DNA of 7,158 nt. Origin: an uncultured Mollicutes bacterium (lineage in GTDB: Bacteria > Bacillota_I > Bacilli_A > Acholeplasmatales > Anaeroplasmataceae). Location: positions 1 through 7,158 of the forward strand of contig CAMWJY010000039.1 of assembly GCA_947174685.1 (NCBI GenBank), written 5' to 3'. Positions within the stretch are counted from its first letter, which is position 1; the number at the start of each line of letters is the position of its first letter. A model generated the notes under the pieces. It did not search any database and was not told where the DNA came from. It was given only the letters and a program-made list of their open reading frames with translations. The translations under genes were made by a program, and so were the position numbers. This document shows, one piece after another, positions 1-7,026 of the stretch.

Positions 1-895
1 CATAGTTTTGGAAAACCATAGAAATATTTCTTCTGATTGGTTCTACATCATTCATTTCTTCTCCATCAATTAAAAGTTTTCCTTCTGTAATCTCTTCTAG
101 ACCAGCAATCATACGCAAGACTGTAGATTTACCACAACCTGATGGCCCTACGAATACAACGAATTCTTCTGGTTCAATTTCTAAAGAAAAATCCTTAACT
201 GCACAAAGTCCATTTGGGTAAATCTTTTTAATATGCTCAAGCTTGATGGTATGCTCCTTTGGTTCGATAATCCTCAAAATATCGGAAATATTAGAAATTG
301 GATAAGTCGTTTTAGCATAGCTCTTTGCCTCTCCAATACCACAGCTTTCAAAACCACCTGCAGTTGCAGCATCTATTCCTGATTTAGCATCCTCAACAAC
401 TAAGCAATCTTCTGTCTTAAGTCCTAATAAATCCCTTGCAAGTAAGAATACTTCTGGATCAGGTTTTGAATTTTTGATTTTTGTTCCATCAGATATCTCA
501 TCAAAGTACTTTAGTAAATCTGTTTTTTCTAGAATCATCATTGTATTTTTACTAGAAGAGCCAATAGCTAGCTTAATTCCCTTTTGTTTAAGAGCCTCTA
601 AGGTTGTTCTTACACTAATAGAAATAGATCTAGGCTTTAAATCATTTAACAATTCCTTATAGATTGCATTTTTCTTATTTGCCAACTCTTCTTTTTCTTC
701 TTGTGTATAGTTTTTCTCAGCTTTTTCTAAAATGATTTCTAAAGACTCCATTCTAGAAACACCTCTTAAACGATTGTTGATTTCTTCATCAAAATAAATA
801 CCTTCATCATCGGCCATTTTCTTCCAAGCCTGATAATGGTATTTATCAGTAAATAGTAATACACCATCTAAATCAAAAATTACACCTTTAATCAT
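1..895 (-). CDS. pgmB: Beta-phosphoglucomutase fused to sugar ABC transporter ATP-binding protein (3' end outside window)
   Basis: One open frame of 298 codons runs from the ATG at 895 off the left edge without a stop. Residues 1-210 are a HAD-family beta-phosphoglucomutase, which converts beta-glucose 1-phosphate to glucose 6-phosphate. Visible are the nucleophile/acid pair D8 and D10 in DLDG, T16 and H20, the cap-domain VSR motif with R48, the S113-SSKN phosphate loop, K144 in SKPDP, and metal ligands E168-D169. From about residue 216 it becomes a MalK/MsmK/UgpC-type ABC ATPase: IKLEHIKKIY start, Walker A GPSGCGKST at 250-258, RMIAGLEEIT, and the Q-loop MVFQNY with Q296. Signature, Walker B, switch His and the regulatory domain would lie beyond the window. 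The start is set by the GGAGGTG site at 901-907 and an ATGA overlap with the upstream GH65 stop. Both halves suit the operon: one processes the GH65 product, the other powers the transporter. The PGM assignment is strong; physical fusion is read directly, its function is inferred. Confidence 0.93.
   Translation of the reverse strand, partial: MIKGVIFDLDGVLLFTDKYHYQAWKKMADDEGIYFDEEINNRLRGVSRMESLEIILEKAEKNYTQEEKEELANKKNAIYKELLNDLKPRSISISVRTTLEALKQKGIKLAIGSSSKNTMMILEKTDLLKYFDEISDGTKIKNSKPDPEVFLLARDLLGLKTEDCLVVEDAKSGIDAATAGGFESCGIGEAKSYAKTTYPISNISDILRIIEPKEHTIKLEHIKKIYPNGLCAVKDFSLEIEPEEFVVFVGPSGCGKSTVLRMIAGLEEITEGKLLIDGEEMNDVEPIRRNISMVFQNY
245..260 (-). promoter_or_regulatory. Candidate internal ribosome-binding site at the PGM/ATPase junction
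   Basis: On the minus strand, AAAGGAG (260-254) is followed after six bases by an in-frame ATC (247-245), exactly where the ABC ATPase domain begins (I217). The spacing is ideal for a Shine-Dalgarno site, but ATC is a very poor start codon, and there is no ATG, GTG or TTG at suitable spacing. It may be a relic of a separate ATPase gene whose start codon decayed, a weak internal start, or simple coincidence, since AAG GAG encodes Lys-Glu. Confidence 0.3.
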
Positions 896-2976
896 TTTAA
901 CACCTCCACTACATAAGAATTATCTTTATATACCTTAATGCAGTATGCTTTTTCTTTTATTTTAATTTTAAACTGCAACGAAAGAATACCCTTCGCTAAA
1001 TTTGGTTCTAATATGGGCTTATCCTCTATAATCTTTAATCCTGCCATACCATAGATTAAGCTCATATAGGCTCCACCACTAGAAGCTGGGTGTGTTCCAC
1101 CAATATAAATTCCTCCAGCATAGAGCTTTTGATTTGTGCTCAAATCAATTCCTGCTGATTTCATAAACATTTCAAAGGCCTCTTTTTTCTTACCGATTTG
1201 AAAGCCTGTTATAGAATACATGGAAGCTGACAAGCTTGAACCATGCTCAGTGTAAGGATAATAAAAATTATAGTTTGCTTTTATGGTTTCCTTATCAAAT
1301 TCACTATTTAACAAGCATAATAATGTGATAACATCTGCCTGTTTAATGATTCTTGTAGGATAAGCAACACCATTTTCTGTTCCCCAATACTCATTAGGAA
1401 CTCTTAATCTACTTCTTACTATATCAACTGTAGCATCTTCTAAATCAAAATATCCTGTAAACTGTTCAATTAATTTTTTCCGGTTCGGTTTAGGCAAATA
1501 CAAGTGTTCTATGAAATGCGCACATTTTTCAAGCAAGCAATCAAACATAGATAGCTTCTTTGCATATTTCATATAAATCTCAATTGCATATTTTGCCATA
1601 TAGTTTGTGAAGGCATTGTCATCTACACGTTCGTGATATTCATCAGGACCAATTACATCTAAAATGTGAAATTTACTACCTATTTTTTTGGCAAAGGACA
1701 TAAAGAACTTTGCAACCTCAAATGCCATCTCTAAGCCACCTTCAAGAAGGATAGACTCATCTCCAGTAATTTTAATATATTCTTCTAATGCATAGATAAT
1801 ATCAGCAGATAGATGAATTTGTTTTTCATTAAAATAAGTACGAATGGGTTCATTTGTAATAGGGTCAGTAACATTATATTTTGAACAAGCTTCTAATCCT
1901 GTTTCTTGACTTTCCCACGCATAAAATGCACCTTCATAGCCATATTCCTTTGCTTTGGCTTTCGCGCCAGTTAGAGTTCTTATTCGGTACTCTAAAAAGC
2001 TTCTAGCTATGCTTGGATTTGTATAGGAAAAGAAAGGTAATAAAAATATTTCCGTATCCCAAAAAACAGCCCCCTTATAGGTTTGTCCAGATAATCCTCT
2101 TGCAGGAATAGAGGTTTTATAGTTTTTATTCCCCAAAATTAATAGATGATATATGCTATATCTCATATTAAACTGAGCTTCCTTATTTCCTGCAATTTCT
2201 ATATCAGAATACTCCCATAAGCTCTTAAATGCTTTACTATGTTCTTCTTTATATTTAGAATACAGCTTTTCTGCAATTTCTATATTCGAGTTAAGCATCT
2301 GGTTTTCAGATAGCTTAGCAATTGCATAAAACGTATAAATCTTATATTTCTTAGCACTCAAAGCTACTTTATAGATTCCATTTTCATTTATATAAGTTGA
2401 GCGTTTAGGAAAACTATAACAAGTCTTCATATGTAAGAATTTATCTTCATTTGTAATTCCTACAAACTCGACTTTCTTATTATTACTATGAACCTTTTTA
2501 CTTTTATAATGAGGACCATTGATTTCATAAACAGCTGTATCAAGACCTATAGAAATATCCAATTCTAAATCTACTTTACAAATGATTTGATATTTCATGC
2601 ATAGGACATTGTCTTCCACCTGAGATACAAAGCGTTCTGATTGAATCGTAATCTGTTCAAATTCAGTATATCTTTTGAAAATAGCACGTTTCAAATCAAG
2701 GCTTTGTGTATGTGATATTGGCTTTGTATCTAAAACCGAAAAAGAAATATCCTTAGTTTTTATATGCACAAAGAATGGATTTGGAGCATTTAAGCTTTCT
2801 CTCCATTTATCCTTGTATTGATCATAAAAGCCTATGATATTTAGACCAACAAGCTCTTTTTTCTTAAATTCCTCTAAGGTTCCTCTATAACCAAGATGAC
2901 CATTACCAATTAAAAACATATTACCATAAGGAACAATATTTTTAGTTTCAAAGCCTTTTTTCGTTAAAGTAAACAT
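892..2976 (-). CDS. GH65 family disaccharide phosphorylase (second, shorter paralogue)
   Basis: A 694-aa GH65 enzyme, expected to be cytoplasmic and to cleave an alpha-glucoside with inorganic phosphate, with inversion, to give beta-glucose 1-phosphate. The N-terminal beta-sandwich starts almost at once, with IGNGHLGYRGTLEE at 23-36. The (alpha/alpha)6 catalytic domain covers roughly 265-645 and holds FWDTEIFLLPFF (305-316), YEGAFYAWES (347-356) and the general-acid motif GPDEYHERVDDNAFTNY with E446. Phosphate-site motifs follow: K545 in IKQADV, SSLS at 580-583, and H629 in GGTHPASSGGAY. A short C-terminal beta domain ends the protein. It is shorter than the usual 750-790 aa, mostly through a compact N-terminal domain and C-terminus; every core motif is intact. 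The start has a GAGG site inside the end of the upstream gene with a 2-base gap, and its TGA overlaps the next ATG by four bases. Linkage and acceptor (kojibiose, nigerose, trehalose, glucosylglycerol or other) cannot be fixed from motifs alone. Confidence 0.9.
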   Translation of the reverse strand: MFTLTKKGFETKNIVPYGNMFLIGNGHLGYRGTLEEFKKKELVGLNIIGFYDQYKDKWRESLNAPNPFFVHIKTKDISFSVLDTKPISHTQSLDLKRAIFKRYTEFEQITIQSERFVSQVEDNVLCMKYQIICKVDLELDISIGLDTAVYEINGPHYKSKKVHSNNKKVEFVGITNEDKFLHMKTCYSFPKRSTYINENGIYKVALSAKKYKIYTFYAIAKLSENQMLNSNIEIAEKLYSKYKEEHSKAFKSLWEYSDIEIAGNKEAQFNMRYSIYHLLILGNKNYKTSIPARGLSGQTYKGAVFWDTEIFLLPFFSYTNPSIARSFLEYRIRTLTGAKAKAKEYGYEGAFYAWESQETGLEACSKYNVTDPITNEPIRTYFNEKQIHLSADIIYALEEYIKITGDESILLEGGLEMAFEVAKFFMSFAKKIGSKFHILDVIGPDEYHERVDDNAFTNYMAKYAIEIYMKYAKKLSMFDCLLEKCAHFIEHLYLPKPNRKKLIEQFTGYFDLEDATVDIVRSRLRVPNEYWGTENGVAYPTRIIKQADVITLLCLLNSEFDKETIKANYNFYYPYTEHGSSLSASMYSITGFQIGKKKEAFEMFMKSAGIDLSTNQKLYAGGIYIGGTHPASSGGAYMSLIYGMAGLKIIEDKPILEPNLAKGILSLQFKIKIKEKAYCIKVYKDNSYVVEVLK
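901..907 (-). promoter_or_regulatory. Shine-Dalgarno site of the PGM-ATPase fusion
   Basis: GGAGGTG on the minus strand lies five bases before the ATG at 895, inside the last codons of the upstream GH65 gene. It is the strongest such site seen in the window and fixes the start of the fusion gene. Together with the ATGA overlap (892-895) it indicates both direct initiation and translational coupling. Confidence 0.7.
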
Positions 2977-2978
2977 AT

Positions 2979-5237
2979 CTATTGCCTCATTAATTCGTAT
3001 TTGTCCTTTAAGGTAATCAGTTGATCATAAACCTTAAGTTCAATAGGATTTCCCTCTAAAGAAAGTGTCACCTTCTCTTGAGTCACAGAGACTAATAGCT
3101 TAGAGCCTTGATAATTAATCTTGAAGGAATATCCTTGCCATTTTGGTAAAATCGTTGGAGCAAGCTTCAGGGTTTTACGTTCACTACGTAAGCCTCCAAA
3201 GCCATAGACAATATTCATCCAAGCTGCCGCTATGGAGGTTGTATGAATTCCTTCACAGGTATTACAATTATAATCATCTAAATCTAATCTAGTAGCAAAT
3301 TCAAAGAATTTTGCTGCCTCATCTAATTTCCTTAGCTCACAGGCGAAAATGGAATGTATAGATGGGCTCAAAGAGGATTCATGTATACATTTTGGTTCAT
3401 AGAATTCATAGTTTGCCTTCTTCTGTTCCAAAGTGAAATCCTGATTATACAAAAACATAAACATTAATACATCTGGCTGCTTAATCATATCATTACGATA
3501 TATTCTATCATAGCTCCAGTGAGCGTATAAAGGAAAATCTGATGTTGGAATAGAATTAATATCCAAATGTGGAAGCTTAAAGAAGCCTTCATGCTGTTCA
3601 AAAAGCTTTGTTTGATCATCATATAATATAATCATTTTAGCACTTGCTTCTTTAATATCTTTTAAAAAGTCTTCATCACAACCACATTTTTTAAATATAG
3701 ATTTTATATCATATTGCTTAGATTCTACTAGTTCTAGTAGATATTCAAACGTCTTTTTAGCTAAGTAGTTTGTATAGGTATTTTGGTTTACCATCATTTG
3801 AAATTCATCAGGTCCCATAACACCAAAATAACCAAAGCCAGAATGGTCTTGATTATACTGTCCTCTTGATAGCATAAACCTACATACTTCTACAACCATC
3901 TCTAAGCCATAATTTTGCATAAATTCTTTATCATTATATAAATTCATATAATGCATAATTGCATATACTACACCTGTTGAAGGTTGAAATTGTAAAGAAG
4001 CATGCTGCCATAAATTACAGCCTTCCTTACCATTTCTAGTTGCGATAGGGAAGCATGCTCCTACACAATCTAAATCAGAAGCTCTTTTTCTTGCTTCATC
4101 TAAAGTATGATATCTAAACATCAAAAGATTCTTTGCAGCTTCCTTGTTAGAAAATAAATAGAAGGGTAGGCAATAGGTTTCACTATCCCAGAAGGCATGT
4201 CCAGAATAGGCTTCTCCTGTTAAGCCTTTAGCTCCTATATTGTTATCCTTGGCAAAGCCATGATAGGTTTGCTCTAGCTGGAATATGCAATATCTAATTC
4301 CTTGTTGATTTTTAGGATCTCCTAGAATTTCAATATCAGATGAATCCCAAACCTTTTTATAATAAGCTTGATTTTCAGAAAGCATTTGCGAATAACCTTT
4401 AGAAACAAAGCATTTCAATTCTTCTTTAGCTTGTTTAAATAAGCCTACAAAATTATCCTTATTTGTCTTATCACAAATATTAATTACATAACGAGTAAAG
4501 GTAGTTTTATCCTTTAGTTGAAAGTCATATTCCACTACAACCTCTTTATCTAGAGAAAAGGAATTTACTGGTTCTTCTTTAGTTTCTATTTGCATCAAGC
4601 TTAATAACGACTGATCTGTAGATAATGTTGATGTAAATACACCATACTGATTATCTTCTACAATCTCTTTTTCTCTATTCCAATAACAATCCTTAGACCA
4701 ATGTAGGACATTGCTATCTAAATGCATAGCAAGCTTAACCTGTACTTCATTTTTACTAGCAAATGTGATTCTTTGAAGCATCTCATGACAGTTATCCATA
4801 CTCATAATTCTTTCAAAGCATAAAGAAATCACACCAGCTTTTGTATGCCAGTTAAAGCTTCTTTTTAACAAACCACTCGTCATATCTAATTCACGAACAA
4901 AGGAATCAATTTTTGCTAAATCAAGGTCAAGAACTTCTCCTGCAACCTCAATCTTGCATTTAACCCAATTGACGGAATTAATTGTAAAATGTGTTCTTTT
5001 TACGATACCACGATAAGCATTTTCTGTTTCCTTTAAGGCATATTCATAAATACCATTAAAATAACTTCCCTTTAAGCTTTTACCACCATAGCCTTCTTCA
5101 AAGAAGCCTCTTATGCCGGCATATTCATTTCCTAAAGAAAAGATACTTTCAGATACCATAGCTCTATCCTTATGAAATCCTGTTTCAATGATTTTAAAAG
5201 GGTCTACATCTAAATATTCATTTGATTTCTTAGCCAT
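2979..5237 (-). CDS. GH65 family disaccharide phosphorylase (first, longer paralogue)
   Basis: A 752-aa GH65 protein of normal family length, expected to be cytoplasmic and to phosphorolyse an alpha-linked glucoside to beta-glucose 1-phosphate. The N-terminal beta-sandwich domain (about 25-275) opens with ESIFSLGNEYAGIRGFFEEGY. A helical linker leads to the (alpha/alpha)6 domain (about 305-685) with GHAFWDSETYCLPFY (346-360), FRYHTLDEARKRA (374-386), the acid motif GVMGPDEFQMMVNQNTYTNY with E478, K586 in IKQPDV, SSLSPS at 621-626 and H665 in GIHTTS. A small beta domain follows (about 690-752). The acid loop reads GPDEFQ instead of GPDEYH in the downstream paralogue, and the segment after GACFPIATRNGKEG (NLWQHASLQFQPSTG) also differs, so the acceptor site is probably different. 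AAGGAG at 5246-5251 sits eight bases before the ATG, supporting this start. The gap to the upstream permease is five bases and to the downstream GH65 two bases. Exact substrate unknown. Confidence 0.9.
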   Translation of the reverse strand: MAKKSNEYLDVDPFKIIETGFHKDRAMVSESIFSLGNEYAGIRGFFEEGYGGKSLKGSYFNGIYEYALKETENAYRGIVKRTHFTINSVNWVKCKIEVAGEVLDLDLAKIDSFVRELDMTSGLLKRSFNWHTKAGVISLCFERIMSMDNCHEMLQRITFASKNEVQVKLAMHLDSNVLHWSKDCYWNREKEIVEDNQYGVFTSTLSTDQSLLSLMQIETKEEPVNSFSLDKEVVVEYDFQLKDKTTFTRYVINICDKTNKDNFVGLFKQAKEELKCFVSKGYSQMLSENQAYYKKVWDSSDIEILGDPKNQQGIRYCIFQLEQTYHGFAKDNNIGAKGLTGEAYSGHAFWDSETYCLPFYLFSNKEAAKNLLMFRYHTLDEARKRASDLDCVGACFPIATRNGKEGCNLWQHASLQFQPSTGVVYAIMHYMNLYNDKEFMQNYGLEMVVEVCRFMLSRGQYNQDHSGFGYFGVMGPDEFQMMVNQNTYTNYLAKKTFEYLLELVESKQYDIKSIFKKCGCDEDFLKDIKEASAKMIILYDDQTKLFEQHEGFFKLPHLDINSIPTSDFPLYAHWSYDRIYRNDMIKQPDVLMFMFLYNQDFTLEQKKANYEFYEPKCIHESSLSPSIHSIFACELRKLDEAAKFFEFATRLDLDDYNCNTCEGIHTTSIAAAWMNIVYGFGGLRSERKTLKLAPTILPKWQGYSFKINYQGSKLLVSVTQEKVTLSLEGNPIELKVYDQLITLKDKYELMRQ
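2985..2988 (-). promoter_or_regulatory. Shine-Dalgarno site of the second GH65 gene
   Basis: GAGG on the minus strand lies eight bases before the ATG at 2976 and is embedded in the last codons of the preceding GH65 gene, whose TAG ends two bases before the start. It supports the chosen start although the protein begins unusually close to its first conserved motif. Confidence 0.5.
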
Positions 5238-5242
5238 TCAAA

Positions 5243-6121
5243 TCACTCCTTCATTCCAGAACTTACTTGAGAACCCATAATTTGCTTCTGGAAAATAATA
5301 AATATAATAATTTGTGGGATAATGGAAATGACAAGCAACATTAAGAATTCTGATGTATCTATTGTCGTTGTACTAGAAAGATTATAGATAGCAACCATAA
5401 CCGTCTTCATACCATCATCCTGTAAGATTAAATAAGGAAGTAAGAAATCTGAATAAGCAGCAGTCATTGCAAAGATTGCAACAACACCAATGATTGGCTT
5501 AGAAAGTGGTAATACTACCTTATAAAATATTCTAAAATCACTTAAGCCATCCATACGTGCAGCTTCTATAAGTGAAGATGGTATTTTCTGGAAATAATCC
5601 TTAAATAGCATAAAATAATACGCATTAGAACCAAAGATTAAGCATAATGGCAAATAAGAATTAATCATACCAAAATCTCTAATTTGCATTACAAGAGGGA
5701 ATAAGGATAAGGCTGCCGGAATCATATAACTAAATAAAATAAGTCCGTTAATAATCTTATATCCAGCAGGCTTTAAAACACCTATTGCATAAGCAAGTAA
5801 TCCATTAAATAGTACTGAGCACATCATTGCCCCTATAACTACTAGAATTGTATTTACATAATATCTACCAAAATCTAATCTGTTCCACAAATTTACAAGC
5901 TTCATAAAGTCAAACGCTTTAGGAAATAGGTGATATTCATTAGAATTAATTTCATTTACTGTTTTAAAAGAAGTTATAAATAACCATAAAACGGGAATAA
6001 TTGCAGTTAAAACAAATACTACAAGTAAGAAAATTATAATACCGTAAACAATCTTGTATCTCGTTTTCTTATAATCGGAGAAGTTTAGTAAGCCTTCTGT
6101 TTTATACTTCAAATGCTTCAT
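5243..6121 (-). CDS. Carbohydrate ABC transporter permease, MalG/MsmG type
   Basis: A 292-aa inner-membrane permease, one of the two channel subunits of a CUT1-family sugar importer. A cytoplasmic N-terminal stretch of about 23 residues precedes the first membrane helix (about 24-51). Further hydrophobic segments lie near 88-113, 123-146, 155-175, 207-232 and 258-280, matching the six-helix MalG layout. The EAA loop that docks on the ATPase is clear: EAARMDGLSDFRIFYKVVLPLSKP beginning at residue 186. The ATG overlaps the TGA of the MalF-type partner by four bases (ATGA), with GGGAG about eight bases upstream, so the two permeases are translationally coupled. The next gene, GH65, starts five bases after its stop. 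Substrate specificity comes mainly from the binding protein, so the sugar is inferred from the GH65 neighbours only. Confidence 0.93.
   Translation of the reverse strand: MKHLKYKTEGLLNFSDYKKTRYKIVYGIIIFLLVVFVLTAIIPVLWLFITSFKTVNEINSNEYHLFPKAFDFMKLVNLWNRLDFGRYYVNTILVVIGAMMCSVLFNGLLAYAIGVLKPAGYKIINGLILFSYMIPAALSLFPLVMQIRDFGMINSYLPLCLIFGSNAYYFMLFKDYFQKIPSSLIEAARMDGLSDFRIFYKVVLPLSKPIIGVVAIFAMTAAYSDFLLPYLILQDDGMKTVMVAIYNLSSTTTIDTSEFLMLLVISIIPQIIIFIIFQKQIMGSQVSSGMKE
5246..5251 (-). promoter_or_regulatory. Shine-Dalgarno site of the first GH65 gene
   Basis: AAGGAG on the minus strand, eight bases before the ATG at 5237. It doubles as the last two sense codons (Lys-Glu) of the MalG-type permease. Confidence 0.65.
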
Positions 6122-7026
6122 ACTCTCTTCTCCCTTCTTTCAAAGTATTTCACTACTCCAAAATATAGACAAGTGAAAGCTAAAATAATTAATGCTAAGA
6201 AAATACTAGAAGCTGCCGCTTTAGCATATTCTAAATCCTCAAAGGCATATTGATAAGAAAGTAACATTAAGGATAATGATGAATCCAGTGGTCCTCCACC
6301 ATAGCCTATTACTAATGGTTCATAGAATACTTGGAATACAGAGATAATCTGTAATATTAATAATGTAACTAATGTATTTCTCATCTGAGGTAAAGTAATT
6401 CGAGTAAATCTTTGGAAAGGAGTTGCACCATCCATTCTAGATGCCTCATATAAGGATTGATCTATCTGCTGGAAATTAGATAAATAAATTAATGAGGTTG
6501 CTCCTGCTCCCTTCCATGTCATCGCAATTACGATAAGAGGAATAATAATATTTGCATTAGAAGCCCACAGCTGTGGTTCTCTTCCAAATGCTCTTAAAAT
6601 TACATTCAAAATAGAATAGGATTCATCTCCATAAATATTTCTAAAAAGAAATACTACTGAAATACCTGAAATCATACAAGGTATATAGATACAAACTCTA
6701 AAGAATCCCTTTGCATGAATACATTCACTTAGCAAAAAGCCTATAATCATTGGGGTTAAAAAACCTATGACTAACGACCATAAAATATAAGAAAAGGTAT
6801 TCTTTAGAGCTGCCAAGAAAGAAGAATCCATAAATAAACTTTTGTAGTTTTGAAAGCCTACAAACTTTCCAAAACTATAATCATTAAAAAATGATAATAC
6901 TATATTTTTTCCTATTGGCACCCATACAAAAAACGCAAATAATAGTACGCTTGGAAGCATAATTAACCAAGCCAAAAGATTCTTCTTCAGAATCATTTTT
7001 ACTTTTCTTTTATTAATAGCTACCAT
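6118..7026 (-). CDS. Carbohydrate ABC transporter permease, MalF/UgpA type
   Basis: A 302-aa membrane permease that pairs with the adjacent MalG-type protein. Hydrophobic segments lie near 16-46, 73-100, 108-128, 158-180, 215-240 and 268-293. The EAA loop is EASRMDGATPFQRFTRITLPQM from residue 194. The GYGGGPLDSSLSLMLLSYQYAF segment (241-262) before the last helix is typical of the family. The preceding binding-protein gene ends TAA with its last base shared with this ATG (TAATG), so re-initiation is the likely mode of translation. No good Shine-Dalgarno site is visible before the ATG at 7026. An internal ATG at codon 11 is possible but also lacks a clear site, so the longer start is kept with moderate certainty. 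Confidence 0.92.
   Translation of the reverse strand: MVAINKRKVKMILKKNLLAWLIMLPSVLLFAFFVWVPIGKNIVLSFFNDYSFGKFVGFQNYKSLFMDSSFLAALKNTFSYILWSLVIGFLTPMIIGFLLSECIHAKGFFRVCIYIPCMISGISVVFLFRNIYGDESYSILNVILRAFGREPQLWASNANIIIPLIVIAMTWKGAGATSLIYLSNFQQIDQSLYEASRMDGATPFQRFTRITLPQMRNTLVTLLILQIISVFQVFYEPLVIGYGGGPLDSSLSLMLLSYQYAFEDLEYAKAAASSIFLALIILAFTCLYFGVVKYFERREKRV

Noticed and set aside
474..662. A 62-codon open frame on the plus strand
   Set aside because: It lies wholly antisense to the conserved beta-PGM domain, has no recognisable domain and no convincing start context. It is a shadow of the coding strand.
1..895. The fusion as an obvious sequencing artefact
   Set aside because: The frame is open and motif-consistent across the whole region, and both domains are in the same phase with no frameshift-like loss of conserved residues. 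An error that removed a stop codon cannot be fully excluded from one sequence.
2977..2978. Possibility that the two GH65 frames are one broken or duplicated gene
   Set aside because: Each frame carries its own full set of N-terminal, catalytic and phosphate-binding motifs plus its own start and Shine-Dalgarno site, so they are two intact genes.
5238..5245. Internal promoter or terminator between permease and GH65 genes
   Set aside because: The intergenic gap is five bases and shows no hairpin with a T-run. Other junctions are equally tight, so read-through in one transcript is the simpler view.
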